Program-made: the position numbers and the translations under genes | NCBI RefSeq assembly: GCF_900091515.1 | Contig: NZ_LT607410.1 | Coordinates: 2,418,001 to 2,482,000, forward strand | Direction: 5' to 3' | Source of the DNA: Micromonospora purpureochromogenes | GTDB lineage: Bacteria > Actinomycetota > Actinomycetes > Mycobacteriales > Micromonosporaceae | Length of the DNA: 64,000 nt | Part shown: positions 55,054 to 64,000 of the stretch, one piece after another | Numbering within the stretch: the first letter of the stretch is position 1 | Layout of the letters: each line of letters starts with the position of its first letter | The notes under the pieces: model-generated | Told to the model about the DNA's origin: nothing | The model's database searches: none | What the model saw: only the letters and a program-made list of their open reading frames with translations

Positions 55054-55452
55054 GTGCCGCTCTCGGAGCACGAGCAGCGGCTGTTCGAGCAGATCGAGCG
55101 GTCGCTTGCCGAGGACCCCAAATTCGCCTCGGCCGTGCGCGCCAGCGACCCGCGTTTCCACGCGCGGCGTCGCCTGCTCGTCGCTGCCGGCGTGGTCGTC
55201 GTCGGACTGGCCCTGTTGGTCTACGGCGCGGTGATCAAGACTCCGCCGCTGGCAGTGGCGGGCTTCGTCGTCATGCTGGCCGCGCTGGGCTACGCGGTGC
55301 AGTCGCATCGCCGGTCGCAGTCACCCGACCTGCACGTGGTGGGTGGCACGACGAGTCGCCGTCGTCCGCGCGGGCGCGCGGGTGGTCGACGGCCGTCGCT
55401 GCTGGACCGCATGGAGGACCGGTGGCGGCAGCGTCCGGAGGGACATCGCTGA
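55054..55452 (+). CDS. DUF3040 membrane protein
   Basis: 132 residues. Starts with the family signature LSEHEQRLFEQIERSLAEDP, then two transmembrane helices (about 45-65 and 70-90; AAGVVVVGLALLVYGAVI, LAVAGFVVMLAALGYAVQ) and a basic Arg-rich C-terminal tail. The family is small, actinobacteria-specific and often near cell-division genes; no function is known. GGGGAGGAG before the GTG start. A family-A hairpin follows downstream. Confidence 0.88.
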   Translation: MPLSEHEQRLFEQIERSLAEDPKFASAVRASDPRFHARRRLLVAAGVVVVGLALLVYGAVIKTPPLAVAGFVVMLAALGYAVQSHRRSQSPDLHVVGGTTSRRRPRGRAGGRRPSLLDRMEDRWRQRPEGHR

Positions 55453-55590
55453 ACGCTCACCGCCCCTGAGGCGGGTGGGCGTCGCCACGACGGTGGGTGC
55501 CGGACGAGGTCCGGCCACCTCCGTCGTTTCCGCACGTCCGGCCCCGATCCGAGCCCCGGCCCCGGCCCGCCCACGCCGAGCTGTCCTCAC

Positions 55591-55650
55591 GCACTTTCAG
55601 AGAAAGCGTGGCTATTCGGCGAAGAATAGCCACGCTTTCTCTGAAAGTGC
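55591..55650. terminator. Perfect 27-bp hairpin at convergent junction (family A)
   Basis: Arms 55591-55617 and 55624-55650 are perfectly complementary over 27 bp around a 6-nt loop (GGCGAA). The arm core GAAAGCGTGGCTATTC matches that at 10661. It lies between the DUF3040 and transglutaminase stops, with no U-tract. Probably a bidirectional terminator. Confidence 0.75.
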
Positions 55651-55698
55651 TCGGCCGGGGCGGCCCCGAGCACGTGGCCAGGCGGGTGGGGGGCCGGG

Positions 55699-58194
55699 TC
55701 AGGCGTGGCGGGTGGAGCGGTTGGCGAGCAGCCGGCGCGGGTTCCAGCGCAGCAACCGTGAGCGGGTCCGCCCGCCGCTCGCCACCAGCCGGGAGGACGA
55801 GTCCGCCGCCGCCAGCCGCCAGCGCAGCAGCACCGACGGCGGCAGCACAGTCGCCAGGAACCGGGTGCGCCGGTCCGACCGGGCGGCGATGGCGCCCCGA
55901 ACCGTTGTCAACGCCCGGTGCAACGGCTCACCGGTGAGCGGGTCACGGGCGTACCGGGCCCGCTCCTCCGCCCGGCCGAGCAGCCGTACCGCCGCCGCGG
56001 ACGCGGTGTCGTCGGCGACGGCCTCGCGGGCCAGCCGCTCGGCGGTGGCCCGGGGCGTCTCGGTGTGGTCCACGCGTACCCGGTAGTCGACCAGCGTGTC
56101 CAGCAGCTCGTCCCAGGCCGCGTGCGCGTCGGCGCGGGCCCGGTCGTGGTCCGCGCCGAGCACGACCATGCCGGGCGCGTCGGCGCCCGCCCCGCCCGCC
56201 CCGTCCGGGCCGCCGGCACCGGCGACGGCGGCGACCGCCCGGGCCGGCCGGCCGTGGCGACGACGCCGCAGCGCCATCCGCCGCAGGGCCGGTAGGCAGA
56301 GCAGGGCGATCAGCACCAGCACGGCGCCCGCCGTCCACCAGGGCCAGCTCGGCGCGCGCCGGGTCGGGGCGCCGCCGGCCGCGTCGAAGCCGGCGTCGGT
56401 GTCCCGGTCGGCGGCGTCCTCCCGGTCCGGCCCGGCCGTGGCGGCCGGGTCCTCCGGGGAGGCGCCCGGCGCGCTGGTCTCCGACGGCTCCGGGTCCGGG
56501 GCGTCGCTGTCCGGGGCCCAGGCCGAGCGGTTCGCGCCCTGCACCGCGTACGCCGGGGTCGCGTCGAACGGGACCCAGCCCAGCTGGTCGAAGTAGACCT
56601 CCGTCCAGGCGTGCAGGTTGCGGTTGGTCAGCACGTACGTGTCGTCGTCGGCGCTGGTGCCGTTGGTGAAGCCGAACGCCACCCGGGCCGGGATGCCGGC
56701 GGAGCGCACCAGCCAGGCCATCGCCGCCGCGTACTGCTGGCAGTAGCCGACCTTGTTGGTGAGGAAGTCGACGATCTCCTCGCCGCTGGTGCCCCCCTTG
56801 GTGCTCAGCGAGTAGCTGAAGCCGTTGTCCCGGGAGAAGTAGTCGTAGATCGCCCGGACCTTGTCGTAGTCGTTCTGCTTGCCCTCGACCAGCCGGGACA
56901 CCAGCAGGTCGACCTGCTGCACCGCCGGCCGCCGGGTCTGCTGGACGGCGATCGGGTGCTCGGCGGGCAGGGAGCGGGCCCGGCGCAGGGCGGACGGGGT
57001 GAACGTCGAGCGGACGTACTCGAACGAGTAGCGCTTGCCCCGGGAGTTGTCCCGGTTGGAGAAGACCACCCCGAGGTTCGAGTCGTAGAGCCAGTTGCCG
57101 CTGAGACCGTCGACGTTGACCGGGTCGGCGTACACCGGCACGAGCGGCATCTCGAGGTTGCGGGTGACCTCCACGGTGGCCTGGTACCGCTGCTGCTCGG
57201 CGCCCTGGCGGGCCGGTGGGGCGGGCAGGTCCCGGTCCACCCGCCGGCCGTTGGGCGGGCGCACCCGGAAGCCGTCCGGCCGCAGCTCGTCGGCGACGCC
57301 GAAGCGCAGGTAGAACGGGCTCGGCTCGGTGGTGGTCACCTTGACCATCTCGGCCACCTCGCTCTGGTTGAGCTGGCCGCTGAGCGCGGCGAACAGGTCG
57401 ATCCGGCCGGGGCTGCCGCCCTGGCCGGGCCGCCCGTTGCCGGTGCCGTTGCCGGTCGAGTCGACCTGGTTGAGCAGCCCACCGGTCATCCCGGGCACGG
57501 CCAGCGGGAGCACCACGGCCAGCGCCACGCCCACCACCGCCAGCCGGCGGCCGGCCGCGGCCAGCGGGGAGGACTCCCAGACGTCGACGTCTCGTCCCTC
57601 GCCGGTGAACCGGCGGCCGAACCGGCGTACCCGGTCGACGTTGTCGGTGACCAGCAGCCACAGGTAGCCGGAGGCGCCGACCACGAACGGCAGCGCGGGC
57701 ACGCTGTCCACGTAGACCGCCACCGGCACCGAGTAGATCGCCAGCATCGGCAGGCCGGCCAGCGCCGGACGGCGCAGCCCCACCGCGAGCACGTCCACCA
57801 TGATCGCCACCGAGCCCACCCCGAGCACGGTGATGAACAGCAGCGGGGTGGTGTCCGGCACCTCGACGCCGTACGAGCGCATGTCCTGCACCGAGCCCTG
57901 CAACAGCTCGCCGAAGTGGGCCAGGGTGGCCGGCGTGGGCAGGAACGCGACCAGCTCGGTGCCGCCCGGGAAGAGCCAGGTCAGGGCGAGCAGCAGGCCG
58001 GCCAGCATGCCCAGCACCTGGCCCCACAGGGGAGCCCGGACCAGCCGGGTCAGCGCGGCCACCCCGGCGACCACGGCCACCGCGATGGCGGCCTCGATCA
58101 GCCAGGTCCAGCGCTGGAAGATCGAAGACAGCGGCGCCGCGGCGAGCAGAGTCGCCGCGGCGGCCACGAAGCCGAGGTTCCGGGACGCGATCAC
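55699..58194 (-). CDS. Transglutaminase-like membrane protein (TgpA type, DUF3488)
   Basis: 831 residues. Several N-terminal transmembrane helices (to about 215), a periplasm-side transglutaminase core with catalytic Cys in KVGYCQQYAAAMAWLVRSAG, His in NLHAWTEVYFDQLGW and Asp in VPFDATPAY, then a Ser/Pro/Asp-rich linker, one more helix and a cytoplasmic helical domain. The triad looks complete. The moxR-DUF58-tgpA order is widely conserved, with a role in envelope or stress suspected but not settled. Confidence 0.9.
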   Translation of the reverse strand: MIASRNLGFVAAAATLLAAAPLSSIFQRWTWLIEAAIAVAVVAGVAALTRLVRAPLWGQVLGMLAGLLLALTWLFPGGTELVAFLPTPATLAHFGELLQGSVQDMRSYGVEVPDTTPLLFITVLGVGSVAIMVDVLAVGLRRPALAGLPMLAIYSVPVAVYVDSVPALPFVVGASGYLWLLVTDNVDRVRRFGRRFTGEGRDVDVWESSPLAAAGRRLAVVGVALAVVLPLAVPGMTGGLLNQVDSTGNGTGNGRPGQGGSPGRIDLFAALSGQLNQSEVAEMVKVTTTEPSPFYLRFGVADELRPDGFRVRPPNGRRVDRDLPAPPARQGAEQQRYQATVEVTRNLEMPLVPVYADPVNVDGLSGNWLYDSNLGVVFSNRDNSRGKRYSFEYVRSTFTPSALRRARSLPAEHPIAVQQTRRPAVQQVDLLVSRLVEGKQNDYDKVRAIYDYFSRDNGFSYSLSTKGGTSGEEIVDFLTNKVGYCQQYAAAMAWLVRSAGIPARVAFGFTNGTSADDDTYVLTNRNLHAWTEVYFDQLGWVPFDATPAYAVQGANRSAWAPDSDAPDPEPSETSAPGASPEDPAATAGPDREDAADRDTDAGFDAAGGAPTRRAPSWPWWTAGAVLVLIALLCLPALRRMALRRRRHGRPARAVAAVAGAGGPDGAGGAGADAPGMVVLGADHDRARADAHAAWDELLDTLVDYRVRVDHTETPRATAERLAREAVADDTASAAAVRLLGRAEERARYARDPLTGEPLHRALTTVRGAIAARSDRRTRFLATVLPPSVLLRWRLAAADSSSRLVASGGRTRSRLLRWNPRRLLANRSTRHA

Positions 58195-58210
58195 GACGTC
58201 ACCCTTTCCG

Positions 58211-59509
58211 TCATCGGACGCCGCCGGCGACCGTCTCGGCGAGCGCCGCGCGCAACGCGAAGCCCTGCGAGCCCCGGGCGGCCTGCGGCCAGAGCGCGGG
58301 CAGCCGGCCGCCGTGGTCCACCCCGATCACCCGCCAGCCGCCCTGGAGCAGGGCGAGCGCGGCCGCGCCGTGCGCCCGTTCCGACTCGGCGCGGGCCTTC
58401 TCCGGCAGGTTGAGCCAGGTGGAGCTCTCCAACAGGAAGGCGACGCAGGTCGCCCCGTTGACGCGCAGCCCGGCCAGCAGCTCGGCCTCGACGGTGCTCA
58501 CCGCACCGAGCAGGGCGATGATCAGGCCGCCGTCGGAGCGCTGCCGGACCCGCTGCACCAGGGTGGCGACCTCGCCGCGCTGGTCGAGGCGGACGTCCGC
58601 CAGGTGATCCAGGAGCAGGCCGTCCCCGGCGAGCTCGGTGGCGTCCACGTCCGCACCCGAGCCGGTCACCAGCCGCAGCTTGTAGCCGGACTGGCGCAGG
58701 TGCACCGCGATGCTCGCGGCGGCGGAGACCGCCCACTCGAAGCTGGCGGTCGGGCCGTCGCCGCGATGGCCGAACGCCCGGGTGTCCAGCACGACGGTGG
58801 CCCGGCTCTCCCAGGGCTGCTCCTCGCGGCGCACCATCAGCTCACCGGTGCGGGCGGTCGACTTCCAGTGCACCCGGCGCAGGTCGTCGCCGACCCGGTA
58901 CTCCCGGGTGGCGGCGTCGTCCTCGCCGTGCACCGCCACCGACCGGGCCCGGCTGTCGCCGCTGCCGGCGTACTCGCCGGGGAGGCGGACCGTCGGCAGC
59001 GGGGTGACCTGGGGAATCACGGTCAGGTGGTCGGTGCTGGGGAAGGCCCGGGTCAGCTCGCAGAGCCCGAACGGGTCGGTCAGCCGGACCACCAGCGGGC
59101 CCACCTCGTACCGGCCGCGCACGTCGGCGCGGACCGTGTACGCCACCGAACTGGCCTGGAGCGCGCCGAGTCGCTCCAGCACCACCCGGGGCCGGCTGCC
59201 CAGCGCGTACGGCAGCCGGTCCTCCAGCAGCAGGGTGCCGGTGGGCAGGCGGGACATGTTCTGCAGGCGCAGCACCACCCGGGAGCTGGCCCCGACCGGC
59301 ACCCGGTGCGGCTCGAGCGACCGGTTGCAGGCCAGCTTGTAGCGGCTGCGCCCGACGTAGAGCGCGGCGAGCAGCGGCAGGACGGCGAGCAGCACCGCCA
59401 CCCGCAGCAGGTCCTTCTCGCCGAGGATGCCGGCGGAGACCGCCGCCGCGACCGCGGCCGCCAGGAACGAGCGGCCGCGGGTGGTCAGGCCGCGCAGCCC
59501 GTCGCGCAC
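58211..59509 (-). CDS. DUF58 domain protein
   Basis: 432 residues. Two N-terminal helices anchor it (RSFLAAAVAAAVSAGILG, LLRVAVLLAVLPLLAALYVG); then a beta-rich part (SRVVLRLQNMSRLPTGTLLL) and the DUF58 core near DDAATREYRVGDDLRRVHWK and RTGELMVRREEQPWESRATV, followed by a von Willebrand A-like fold (VVLDTRAFGHRGDG). It partners with MoxR ATPases. Its start is 1 nt after the moxR stop, and tgpA follows 16 nt later. Confidence 0.9.
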   Translation of the reverse strand: MRDGLRGLTTRGRSFLAAAVAAAVSAGILGEKDLLRVAVLLAVLPLLAALYVGRSRYKLACNRSLEPHRVPVGASSRVVLRLQNMSRLPTGTLLLEDRLPYALGSRPRVVLERLGALQASSVAYTVRADVRGRYEVGPLVVRLTDPFGLCELTRAFPSTDHLTVIPQVTPLPTVRLPGEYAGSGDSRARSVAVHGEDDAATREYRVGDDLRRVHWKSTARTGELMVRREEQPWESRATVVLDTRAFGHRGDGPTASFEWAVSAAASIAVHLRQSGYKLRLVTGSGADVDATELAGDGLLLDHLADVRLDQRGEVATLVQRVRQRSDGGLIIALLGAVSTVEAELLAGLRVNGATCVAFLLESSTWLNLPEKARAESERAHGAAALALLQGGWRVIGVDHGGRLPALWPQAARGSQGFALRAALAETVAGGVR

Positions 59510-59510
59510 C

Positions 59511-60566
59511 TCACGGCCTCCGCGGCTCGTACGGCCCGCGGCCGTTGCCCGCGGCGGGCCGCGGCGTGTCGTACGGGGTGCGCTTGCGCTCCTGCGGCAG
59601 CGCCAGCCGGTGCACCAGCTCCGAGACGATCGCGTCGGTGGTGCGCCGGGCCAGCTGGGCGTCGGCGGTCGGGATGATCCGGTGCGCCAGCACCGGCACC
59701 GCCAGCGCCTGCAGGTCGTCGGGGAGCACGTAGTCGCGACCCTCCAGCGCGGCGACCGCGCGGGCGGTGCGCAGCAGCTGGAGCGTGGCGCGGGGGGAGG
59801 CGCCGAGGCGCAGGTCGGGAGCCTCGCGGGTGGCGGTGACCAGGTCCACCGCGTACTGCTTGACCGCGTCCGCGACGTGCACCTGCCGGACCGTGGCGAT
59901 CAGCTGGCGCACCGTCGCGGCGTCGGAGACCGGGCGCAGCTCCTGCAGCGGGTCGGTGGCGCCGTGACCGTCCAGCATGGCCAGCTCGGCGCCGGGGTCC
60001 GGGTAGCCCATGGCGATCCGGGCGGTGAACCGGTCGCGCTGGGCCTCCGGCAGGGGGTACGTCCCCTCCATCTCGATCGGGTTCTGGGTGGCGATCACCA
60101 TGAACGGCGTCTGGAGCTGGTAGGTGACCCCGTCGACGGTGACCTGCCGCTCCTCCATGCACTCCAGCAGCGCCGACTGGGTCTTCGGCGAGGCCCGGTT
60201 GATCTCGTCGCCGACCACCAGGTTGGCGAAGACGGCGCCCGGACGGAACTCGAAGTCGTGCGTCTCCTGGTTGTAGACGCTGACCCCGGTGACGTCGCTG
60301 GGCAGCAGGTCGGGGGTGAACTGGATGCGCCGGACCGAGCAGTCGATCGAGCGGGCGAGGGCCTTGGCCAGCTTGGTCTTGCCGACCCCCGGCACGTCCT
60401 CGATCAGGAGGTGTCCCTCGGCGAGCAGGACGGCCAGGGCGAGGCGCACGGTCGCGGTCTTGCCTTCGATGACCTGCTCGATGTTGGCCACGATGGCTTC
60501 GCTGGCGGCGCGGAACTGGTCGTGCGGCAGCAGGCCGCCCACCTCGTCCCAGGTCTGTTGTGTCAC
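59511..60566 (-). CDS. moxR: MoxR-family AAA+ ATPase
   Basis: 351 residues. Walker A DVPGVGKTKLAKALA (about 55-69), Walker B VGDEINRASPKTQSALLECM, sensor 1 MVIATQNPIEMEGTYPLPEA and the ARRTTDAIVSELVHRL C-terminal helix. MoxR ATPases act as chaperones for assembling the VWA/DUF58 partner encoded next. GTG 60566 is set by GGAGGAGG upstream. First gene of the operon; the minus-strand hexamer TATACA at 60604-60599 is a likely -10. Confidence 0.93.
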   Translation of the reverse strand: MTQQTWDEVGGLLPHDQFRAASEAIVANIEQVIEGKTATVRLALAVLLAEGHLLIEDVPGVGKTKLAKALARSIDCSVRRIQFTPDLLPSDVTGVSVYNQETHDFEFRPGAVFANLVVGDEINRASPKTQSALLECMEERQVTVDGVTYQLQTPFMVIATQNPIEMEGTYPLPEAQRDRFTARIAMGYPDPGAELAMLDGHGATDPLQELRPVSDAATVRQLIATVRQVHVADAVKQYAVDLVTATREAPDLRLGASPRATLQLLRTARAVAALEGRDYVLPDDLQALAVPVLAHRIIPTADAQLARRTTDAIVSELVHRLALPQERKRTPYDTPRPAAGNGRGPYEPRRP

Positions 60567-60894
60567 GGGCCTCCTCCTCGTCGCCGGAACGGCAGCTCTG
60601 TATAGAGCACCTGGACCCGCCGTTGGGTTCGCGACGCCGAGCCACGTCTGCCGCAGAAATCTCACTGGTTCTCAGGCTAACCATGTTTCTCGTTGTCGCC
60701 GACCCCCGCAGGTAGACGGTCGGTTACGCCCCGAATATTCGCCGCAACGGGGGACCTGGCGGTCGCTGTCGGTGCCCACCATGATCACGATGGGCACCGG
60801 CGCCGGCATCGGCGCGGGCCCCGGCCGCGGGTGGCCCCGGCCGGCCCGGCGCCGGCCCGCGGTGGCGGGCCACCCGCGCGTCCGGCGGGCGGGG
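60567..60894. other. Divergent spacer between moxR and leuS leader
   Basis: 328 nt without a credible gene. It holds the predicted moxR -10 (60599-60604), a CGAATATTCG palindrome (60732-60741), and an 8-bp hairpin GGTGCCCA/TGGGCACC (60771-60798). No further element is recognised. Confidence 0.55.
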
Positions 60895-60900
60895 TACACT
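60895..60900 (+). promoter_or_regulatory. -10 of leuS leader transcript
   Basis: TACACT, 7 nt before the leader peptide ATG, so transcription should begin on or next to that ATG. No clear -35. Confidence 0.6.
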
Positions 60901-60907
60901 GCCGGTC

Positions 60908-60946
60908 ATGGCCGGAGTCTTCCTGCTTCTTACCGGGCCGTGCTGA
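60908..60946 (+). CDS. leuS leader peptide MAGVFLLLTGPC
   Basis: 12 residues with three consecutive Leu codons (CTG CTT CTT) at positions 6-8; CTT is uncommon in this GC-rich window. No ribosome site precedes it, consistent with a leaderless mRNA from the -10 at 60895. The end of the peptide overlaps the 5' arm of a 9-bp hairpin and precedes a U-tract terminator, the classic attenuation layout. Stalling at Leu codons when charged tRNA-Leu is scarce would free the antiterminator. It is too small for coding statistics; support comes from the regulatory context. Confidence 0.7.
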   Translation: MAGVFLLLTGPC

Positions 60947-60970
60947 TGCGCTGACGCGCGACAGCACGGC
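60937..60970 (+). promoter_or_regulatory. Candidate antiterminator hairpin of leuS leader
   Basis: GCCGTGCTG (60937-60945) pairs perfectly with CAGCACGGC (60962-60970). Extending the 5' arm through GGG pairs with the CCC of the terminator 5' arm (60973-60975) across a two-base bulge, so the two structures compete. A ribosome on the leader stop codon would cover the 5' arm. Confidence 0.55.
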
Positions 60971-60971
60971 G

Positions 60972-60997
60972 GCCCCTCCTGCGCGAGGGGCTTTTTT
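60972..60997 (+). terminator. Intrinsic terminator (attenuator) before leuS
   Basis: GCCCCTC/GAGGGGC style 7-bp stem (60972-60978 with 60985-60991) followed by six T (60992-60997). It is the only hairpin with a U-tract that I recognised in the window, placed upstream of leuS, not downstream of a gene. Confidence 0.75.
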
Positions 60998-61161
60998 GTG
61001 CCCTCCGCCGGCCGGCGTGCGCCCCGGGCCCGCCCTGGCCCGGGCGGGCCGCACCGGGAGCGGATCCACTCCCCATACCCGACCCATGACCACGCCGAGC
61101 GAGGTCAGCACCCAGCCCGGCCGCGCATGGCCGGCGGCGACGAGCGAAGCGAGGAGACGCC

Positions 61162-64000
61162 ATGAGTGAGGCAGCCGCACCGGCGGGCGACATTCCCCCC
61201 TACCGGTACACCGCGACCCTGGCCGACGAGATCGAGAACCGTTGGCAGGACGTCTGGGCGCGTGAGGGCACCTTCCACGCCCCGAACCCGACCGGCCCGC
61301 TGGCCGACCCGGACCACCCCCGGGCCGGCGCGGAGAAGCTGTACGTGCTGGACATGTTCCCGTACCCGTCGGGCGCCGGCCTGCACGTCGGCCACCCGCT
61401 GGGCTACATCGGCACCGACTGCTTCGCCCGCTACCAGCGGATGGCCGGGCGCAACGTGCTGCACGCGATGGGCTTCGACGCGTTCGGCCTGCCCGCCGAG
61501 CAGTACGCGGTGCAGACCGGCACCCACCCGCGGACCACCACGGTGGCGAACATCGAGCGGTACAAGGCGCAGCTGCGCCGGCTGGGGCTGGCCCACGACG
61601 AGCGCCGCTCGGTGGCGACCATCGACACCGACTTCTACCGCTGGACCCAGTGGATCTTCCTGCAGATCTTCAACTCCTGGTACGACCCGGAGGTGCGCAG
61701 GGCCCGCCCGATCGCGGAGCTGATCGCCGAGTTCGAGGGCGGCAACCGCCCCACCCCGGACGGCCGGCCCTGGGCCGAGCTGACCGTGGCCGAGCGGCGG
61801 CAGATCGTCGACGACCACCGGCTGGCGTACATCTCGCAGGCCCCGGTGAACTGGTGCCCCGGGCTGGGCACCGTGCTGGCCAACGAGGAGGTCACCGCCG
61901 ACGGCCGCTCGGAGCGGGGCAACTTCCCGGTCTTCAAGCGCAACCTGAAGCAGTGGATGATGCGGATCACCGCGTACGGCGACCGGCTGCTGGACGACCT
62001 GGACACCCTGGACTGGCCCGAGCCGATCAAGCTGATGCAGCGCAACTGGATCGGCCGCTCCCAGGGCGCCCACATCGACTTCCGCACCGAGCGGGAGCCC
62101 ATCCGGGTGTTCACGACCCGCCCGGACACCATCTTCGGCGCCACCTACATGGTGCTGGCCCCGGAGCACGAGCTGGTCGACGCGCTGGTGCCGGCAGCCT
62201 GGCCGGCCGGGACGAAGGACGCCTGGACCGGCGGGCACGCCAACCCGCGCGCGGCCGTGGAGGCGTACCGCAAGGCGGCGGCGGCCAAGACCGACGTCGA
62301 GCGGCAGGCCGACACCCGGGAGAAGACCGGCGTCTTCGTCGGCGCGTACGCCGTCAACCCGGTCACCGGCGGGCAGATCCCGATCTTCATCGCCGACTAC
62401 GTGCTGGCCGGCTACGGCACCGGCGCGATCATGGCGGTCCCCGCGCAGGACGAGCGGGACTGGGCGTTCGCCGAGGTCTTCGAGCTGCCGATCGTGCGGA
62501 CCGTGCAGCCGTCGGAGGGCTTCGACGGCAAGGCGTACACCGGGGACGGACCGGCGATCAACAGCGCCGCGCCCGACCGCGGCCTGGACCTGAACGGCCT
62601 GGGGGTCGCCGACGCCAAGGCGGCGATCATCGAGTGGCTGGAGGCCAACGGGCACGGCGCCGGCGCGGTCACCTACCGGCTGCGCGACTGGCTGTTCTCC
62701 CGGCAGCGCTACTGGGGCGAGCCGTTCCCGATCGTGTACGACGAGACCGGCGCGGCGATCGCGCTGCCCGAGGAGATGCTGCCGGTCGAGCTGCCCGAGG
62801 TGGACGACTTCTCGCCGCGCACCTTCGACGCCGACGACGCCGACAGCAATCCGGAGACCCCGCTGTCGCGGCGGCGCGACTGGGTCGAGGTCGAGCTGGA
62901 CCTGGGTGACGGCCCGAAGCGCTACACCCGCGAGACCAACGTGATGCCGCAGTGGGCCGGCTCCTGCTGGTACGAGCTGCGCTATCTGGACCCGACCAAC
63001 TCCGAGCGGTTCGTCGACGCGGAGAACGAGCGGTACTGGATGGGCCCGCGCGGCGAGGGCGACTGCGGCGGCACCGACATGTACGTCGGCGGCGCCGAGC
63101 ACGCCGTGCTGCACCTGCTGTACGCCCGCTTCTGGCACAAGGTGCTGTACGACCTGGGCCACGTCTCGTCGTTCGAGCCGTTCCGCAAGCTGTTCAACCA
63201 GGGCTACATCCAGGCGTACGCGTACACCGACGCCCGGGGCGCCTACGTGCCGGCCGAGGACGTCACCGAGCGCGACGGCGGCTTCTACCTGGGCGACACC
63301 CGGGTCAACCGCGAGTACGGCAAGATGGGCAAGTCCCTGAAGAACGTCGTCACCCCCGACGACATGTGCGCCGCGTACGGCGCCGACACGTTCCGGGTCT
63401 ACGAGATGTCGATGGGCCCGCTGGAGGTGTCCCGCCCGTGGGAGACCCGGGCGGTCGTCGGGTCGTACCGGTTCCTGCAGCGGGTCTGGCGGGCCATCGT
63501 CGACGAGCAGACCGGCGCGCTGCGGGTCACCGACGCCCCGGCCGACGAGGCGACCCGGCGGCTGCTGCACAAGGTGGTCGACGGGGTCCGCGGTGACATG
63601 GAGGCGATCCGGTTCAACACCGCGATCGCCAAGCTGATCGAGCTGACCAACGGGCTGACCCGGCTGTCGGAGACCCCGCGCGAGGTGGCCGAGCCGCTGG
63701 TGCTGATGCTGGCGCCGTTCGCCCCGCACGTGGCCGAGGAGCTGTGGCGGCGGCTGGGGCACGAGACCTCGCTGACGTACGCGGACTTCCCGACCGCCGA
63801 CCCGGCGCTGCTGGTCGCCGAGACGGTGACGTACCCGGTGCAGATCAACGGCAAGGTCCGCGGCCGGGTCGAGGTCCCCGCCGACGCGTCCGAGGAGACC
63901 GTCCGCGCGGCGGCCCTGGAGGCGGTGGCCGGCCCGCTGGCCGGCAAGGAACCCCGCAAGGTCATCGTCGTGAAGGGCCGCATGGTCTCCGTCGTCGCCT
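61162..64000 (+). CDS. leuS: Leucyl-tRNA synthetase (3' end cut by window)
   Basis: 946 codons visible, with no stop. It charges tRNA-Leu with leucine using ATP. Class I signature HIGH is present as LHVGHPLGY (after YPSGAG), the KMSKS loop as [14 protein letters not shown], the editing domain shows [15 protein letters not shown], and the C-terminus [13 protein letters not shown] lies at the usual end of the protein, so only a few residues are missing. ATG 61162 has GCGAGGAGACG upstream. Expression probably depends on read-through of the attenuator at 60972. Confidence 0.95.
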   Translation, partial: MSEAAAPAGDIPPYRYTATLADEIENRWQDVWAREGTFHAPNPTGPLADPDHPRAGAEKLYVLDMFPYPSGAGLHVGHPLGYIGTDCFARYQRMAGRNVLHAMGFDAFGLPAEQYAVQTGTHPRTTTVANIERYKAQLRRLGLAHDERRSVATIDTDFYRWTQWIFLQIFNSWYDPEVRRARPIAELIAEFEGGNRPTPDGRPWAELTVAERRQIVDDHRLAYISQAPVNWCPGLGTVLANEEVTADGRSERGNFPVFKRNLKQWMMRITAYGDRLLDDLDTLDWPEPIKLMQRNWIGRSQGAHIDFRTEREPIRVFTTRPDTIFGATYMVLAPEHELVDALVPAAWPAGTKDAWTGGHANPRAAVEAYRKAAAAKTDVERQADTREKTGVFVGAYAVNPVTGGQIPIFIADYVLAGYGTGAIMAVPAQDERDWAFAEVFELPIVRTVQPSEGFDGKAYTGDGPAINSAAPDRGLDLNGLGVADAKAAIIEWLEANGHGAGAVTYRLRDWLFSRQRYWGEPFPIVYDETGAAIALPEEMLPVELPEVDDFSPRTFDADDADSNPETPLSRRRDWVEVELDLGDGPKRYTRETNVMPQWAGSCWYELRYLDPTNSERFVDAENERYWMGPRGEGDCGGTDMYVGGAEHAVLHLLYARFWHKVLYDLGHVSSFEPFRKLFNQGYIQAYAYTDARGAYVPAEDVTERDGGFYLGDTRVNREYGKMGKSLKNVVTPDDMCAAYGADTFRVYEMSMGPLEVSRPWETRAVVGSYRFLQRVWRAIVDEQTGALRVTDAPADEATRRLLHKVVDGVRGDMEAIRFNTAIAKLIELTNGLTRLSETPREVAEPLVLMLAPFAPHVAEELWRRLGHETSLTYADFPTADPALLVAETVTYPVQINGKVRGRVEVPADASEETVRAAALEAVAGPLAGKEPRKVIVVKGRMVSVVA

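Noticed and set aside
60771..60798. Hairpin GGTGCCCA/TGGGCACC as a terminator
   Set aside because: It lies between divergent promoters with no gene ending there.
61086..61169. 27-codon frame with CATACC upstream, overlapping the leuS start
   Set aside because: Placement resembles a coupled leader, but composition is ordinary and the codons carry no regulatory theme; the leader at 60908 explains the region better.

Overview
The window is continuous chromosomal DNA from a high-GC Gram-positive actinomycete. GC-rich codon use, frequent GTG starts, many promoters that place a -10 hexamer 6-8 nt before the start codon (leaderless mRNAs), DUF3040 and SAV_6107 families and a secreted CBM2-GH18 chitinase all fit Micromonosporaceae, most likely Micromonospora or a close relative. 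I found no rRNA, tRNA, insertion sequence, phage or CRISPR array. About 62 protein genes are supported. The first (fadD15-like) and last (leuS) are cut by the window edges.

Layout. 1-7.2 kb: long-chain acyl-CoA synthetase (minus), then a plus-strand run of SRPBCC protein, small CxxC protein, ROK glucokinase and endonuclease/exonuclease/phosphatase protein, followed by a flavin monooxygenase/hydrolase pair behind a candidate LexA box. 7.2-19.4 kb: trehalose-6-phosphate synthase, membrane protein, acyltransferase, a large cyclase-ATPase regulator, a Crp/Fnr regulator, a DEDDh exoribonuclease, a PNPOx-like protein, a phosphofructokinase with pyrophosphate-type residues, proC and a DUF2203 protein. 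19.4-28.1 kb: sortase F with a DUF4397 surface protein, two GNATs, an F420-reductase-like protein, a secreted GDSL esterase, glutathione peroxidase, chitinase, an AraC regulator and a lipoprotein. 28.2-38.9 kb: class II DAHP synthase, threonine aldolase, endonuclease IV, a PknL-like PASTA kinase with its divergent Rv2175c-type partner, a polyprenyl diphosphate synthase, an HTH regulator, metF and a CDP-alcohol transferase. As I recall the M. tuberculosis map, the fadD15, SRPBCC, acyltransferase, exoribonuclease, aroG, pknL, Rv2175c, idsA and metF order matches the Rv2187-Rv2172 neighbourhood, here expanded by insertions.

38.9-44.2 kb is a tightly overlapping minus-strand operon that looks like carotenoid tailoring: CrtI-type desaturase, CruG-like glycosyltransferase, CruF-like hydratase, GNAT, CrtA-like monooxygenase and YbaK. 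44.4-51.7 kb is the SOS mutasome: a consensus LexA box, a long structured leader, a HEPN protein, imuA', imuB, a possible bridging small ORF and dnaE2. Then come a methyltransferase, an alkaline-phosphatase-superfamily enzyme, dinB and a DUF3040 protein. 55.7-60.6 kb is a moxR-DUF58-transglutaminase operon (minus). 60.9-64 kb is leuS behind what looks like a complete ribosome-mediated attenuator with a leaderless leader peptide.

Two signals beyond the genes stand out. First, two families of very long, near-perfect hairpins occupy the larger convergent gene junctions (10661, 55591; 30846, 34402), while other convergent junctions carry ordinary GC-rich hairpins, which suggests bidirectional terminators. 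Second, regulatory logic is written in short sites: two LexA boxes placed at the predicted transcription start and the leuS attenuator.
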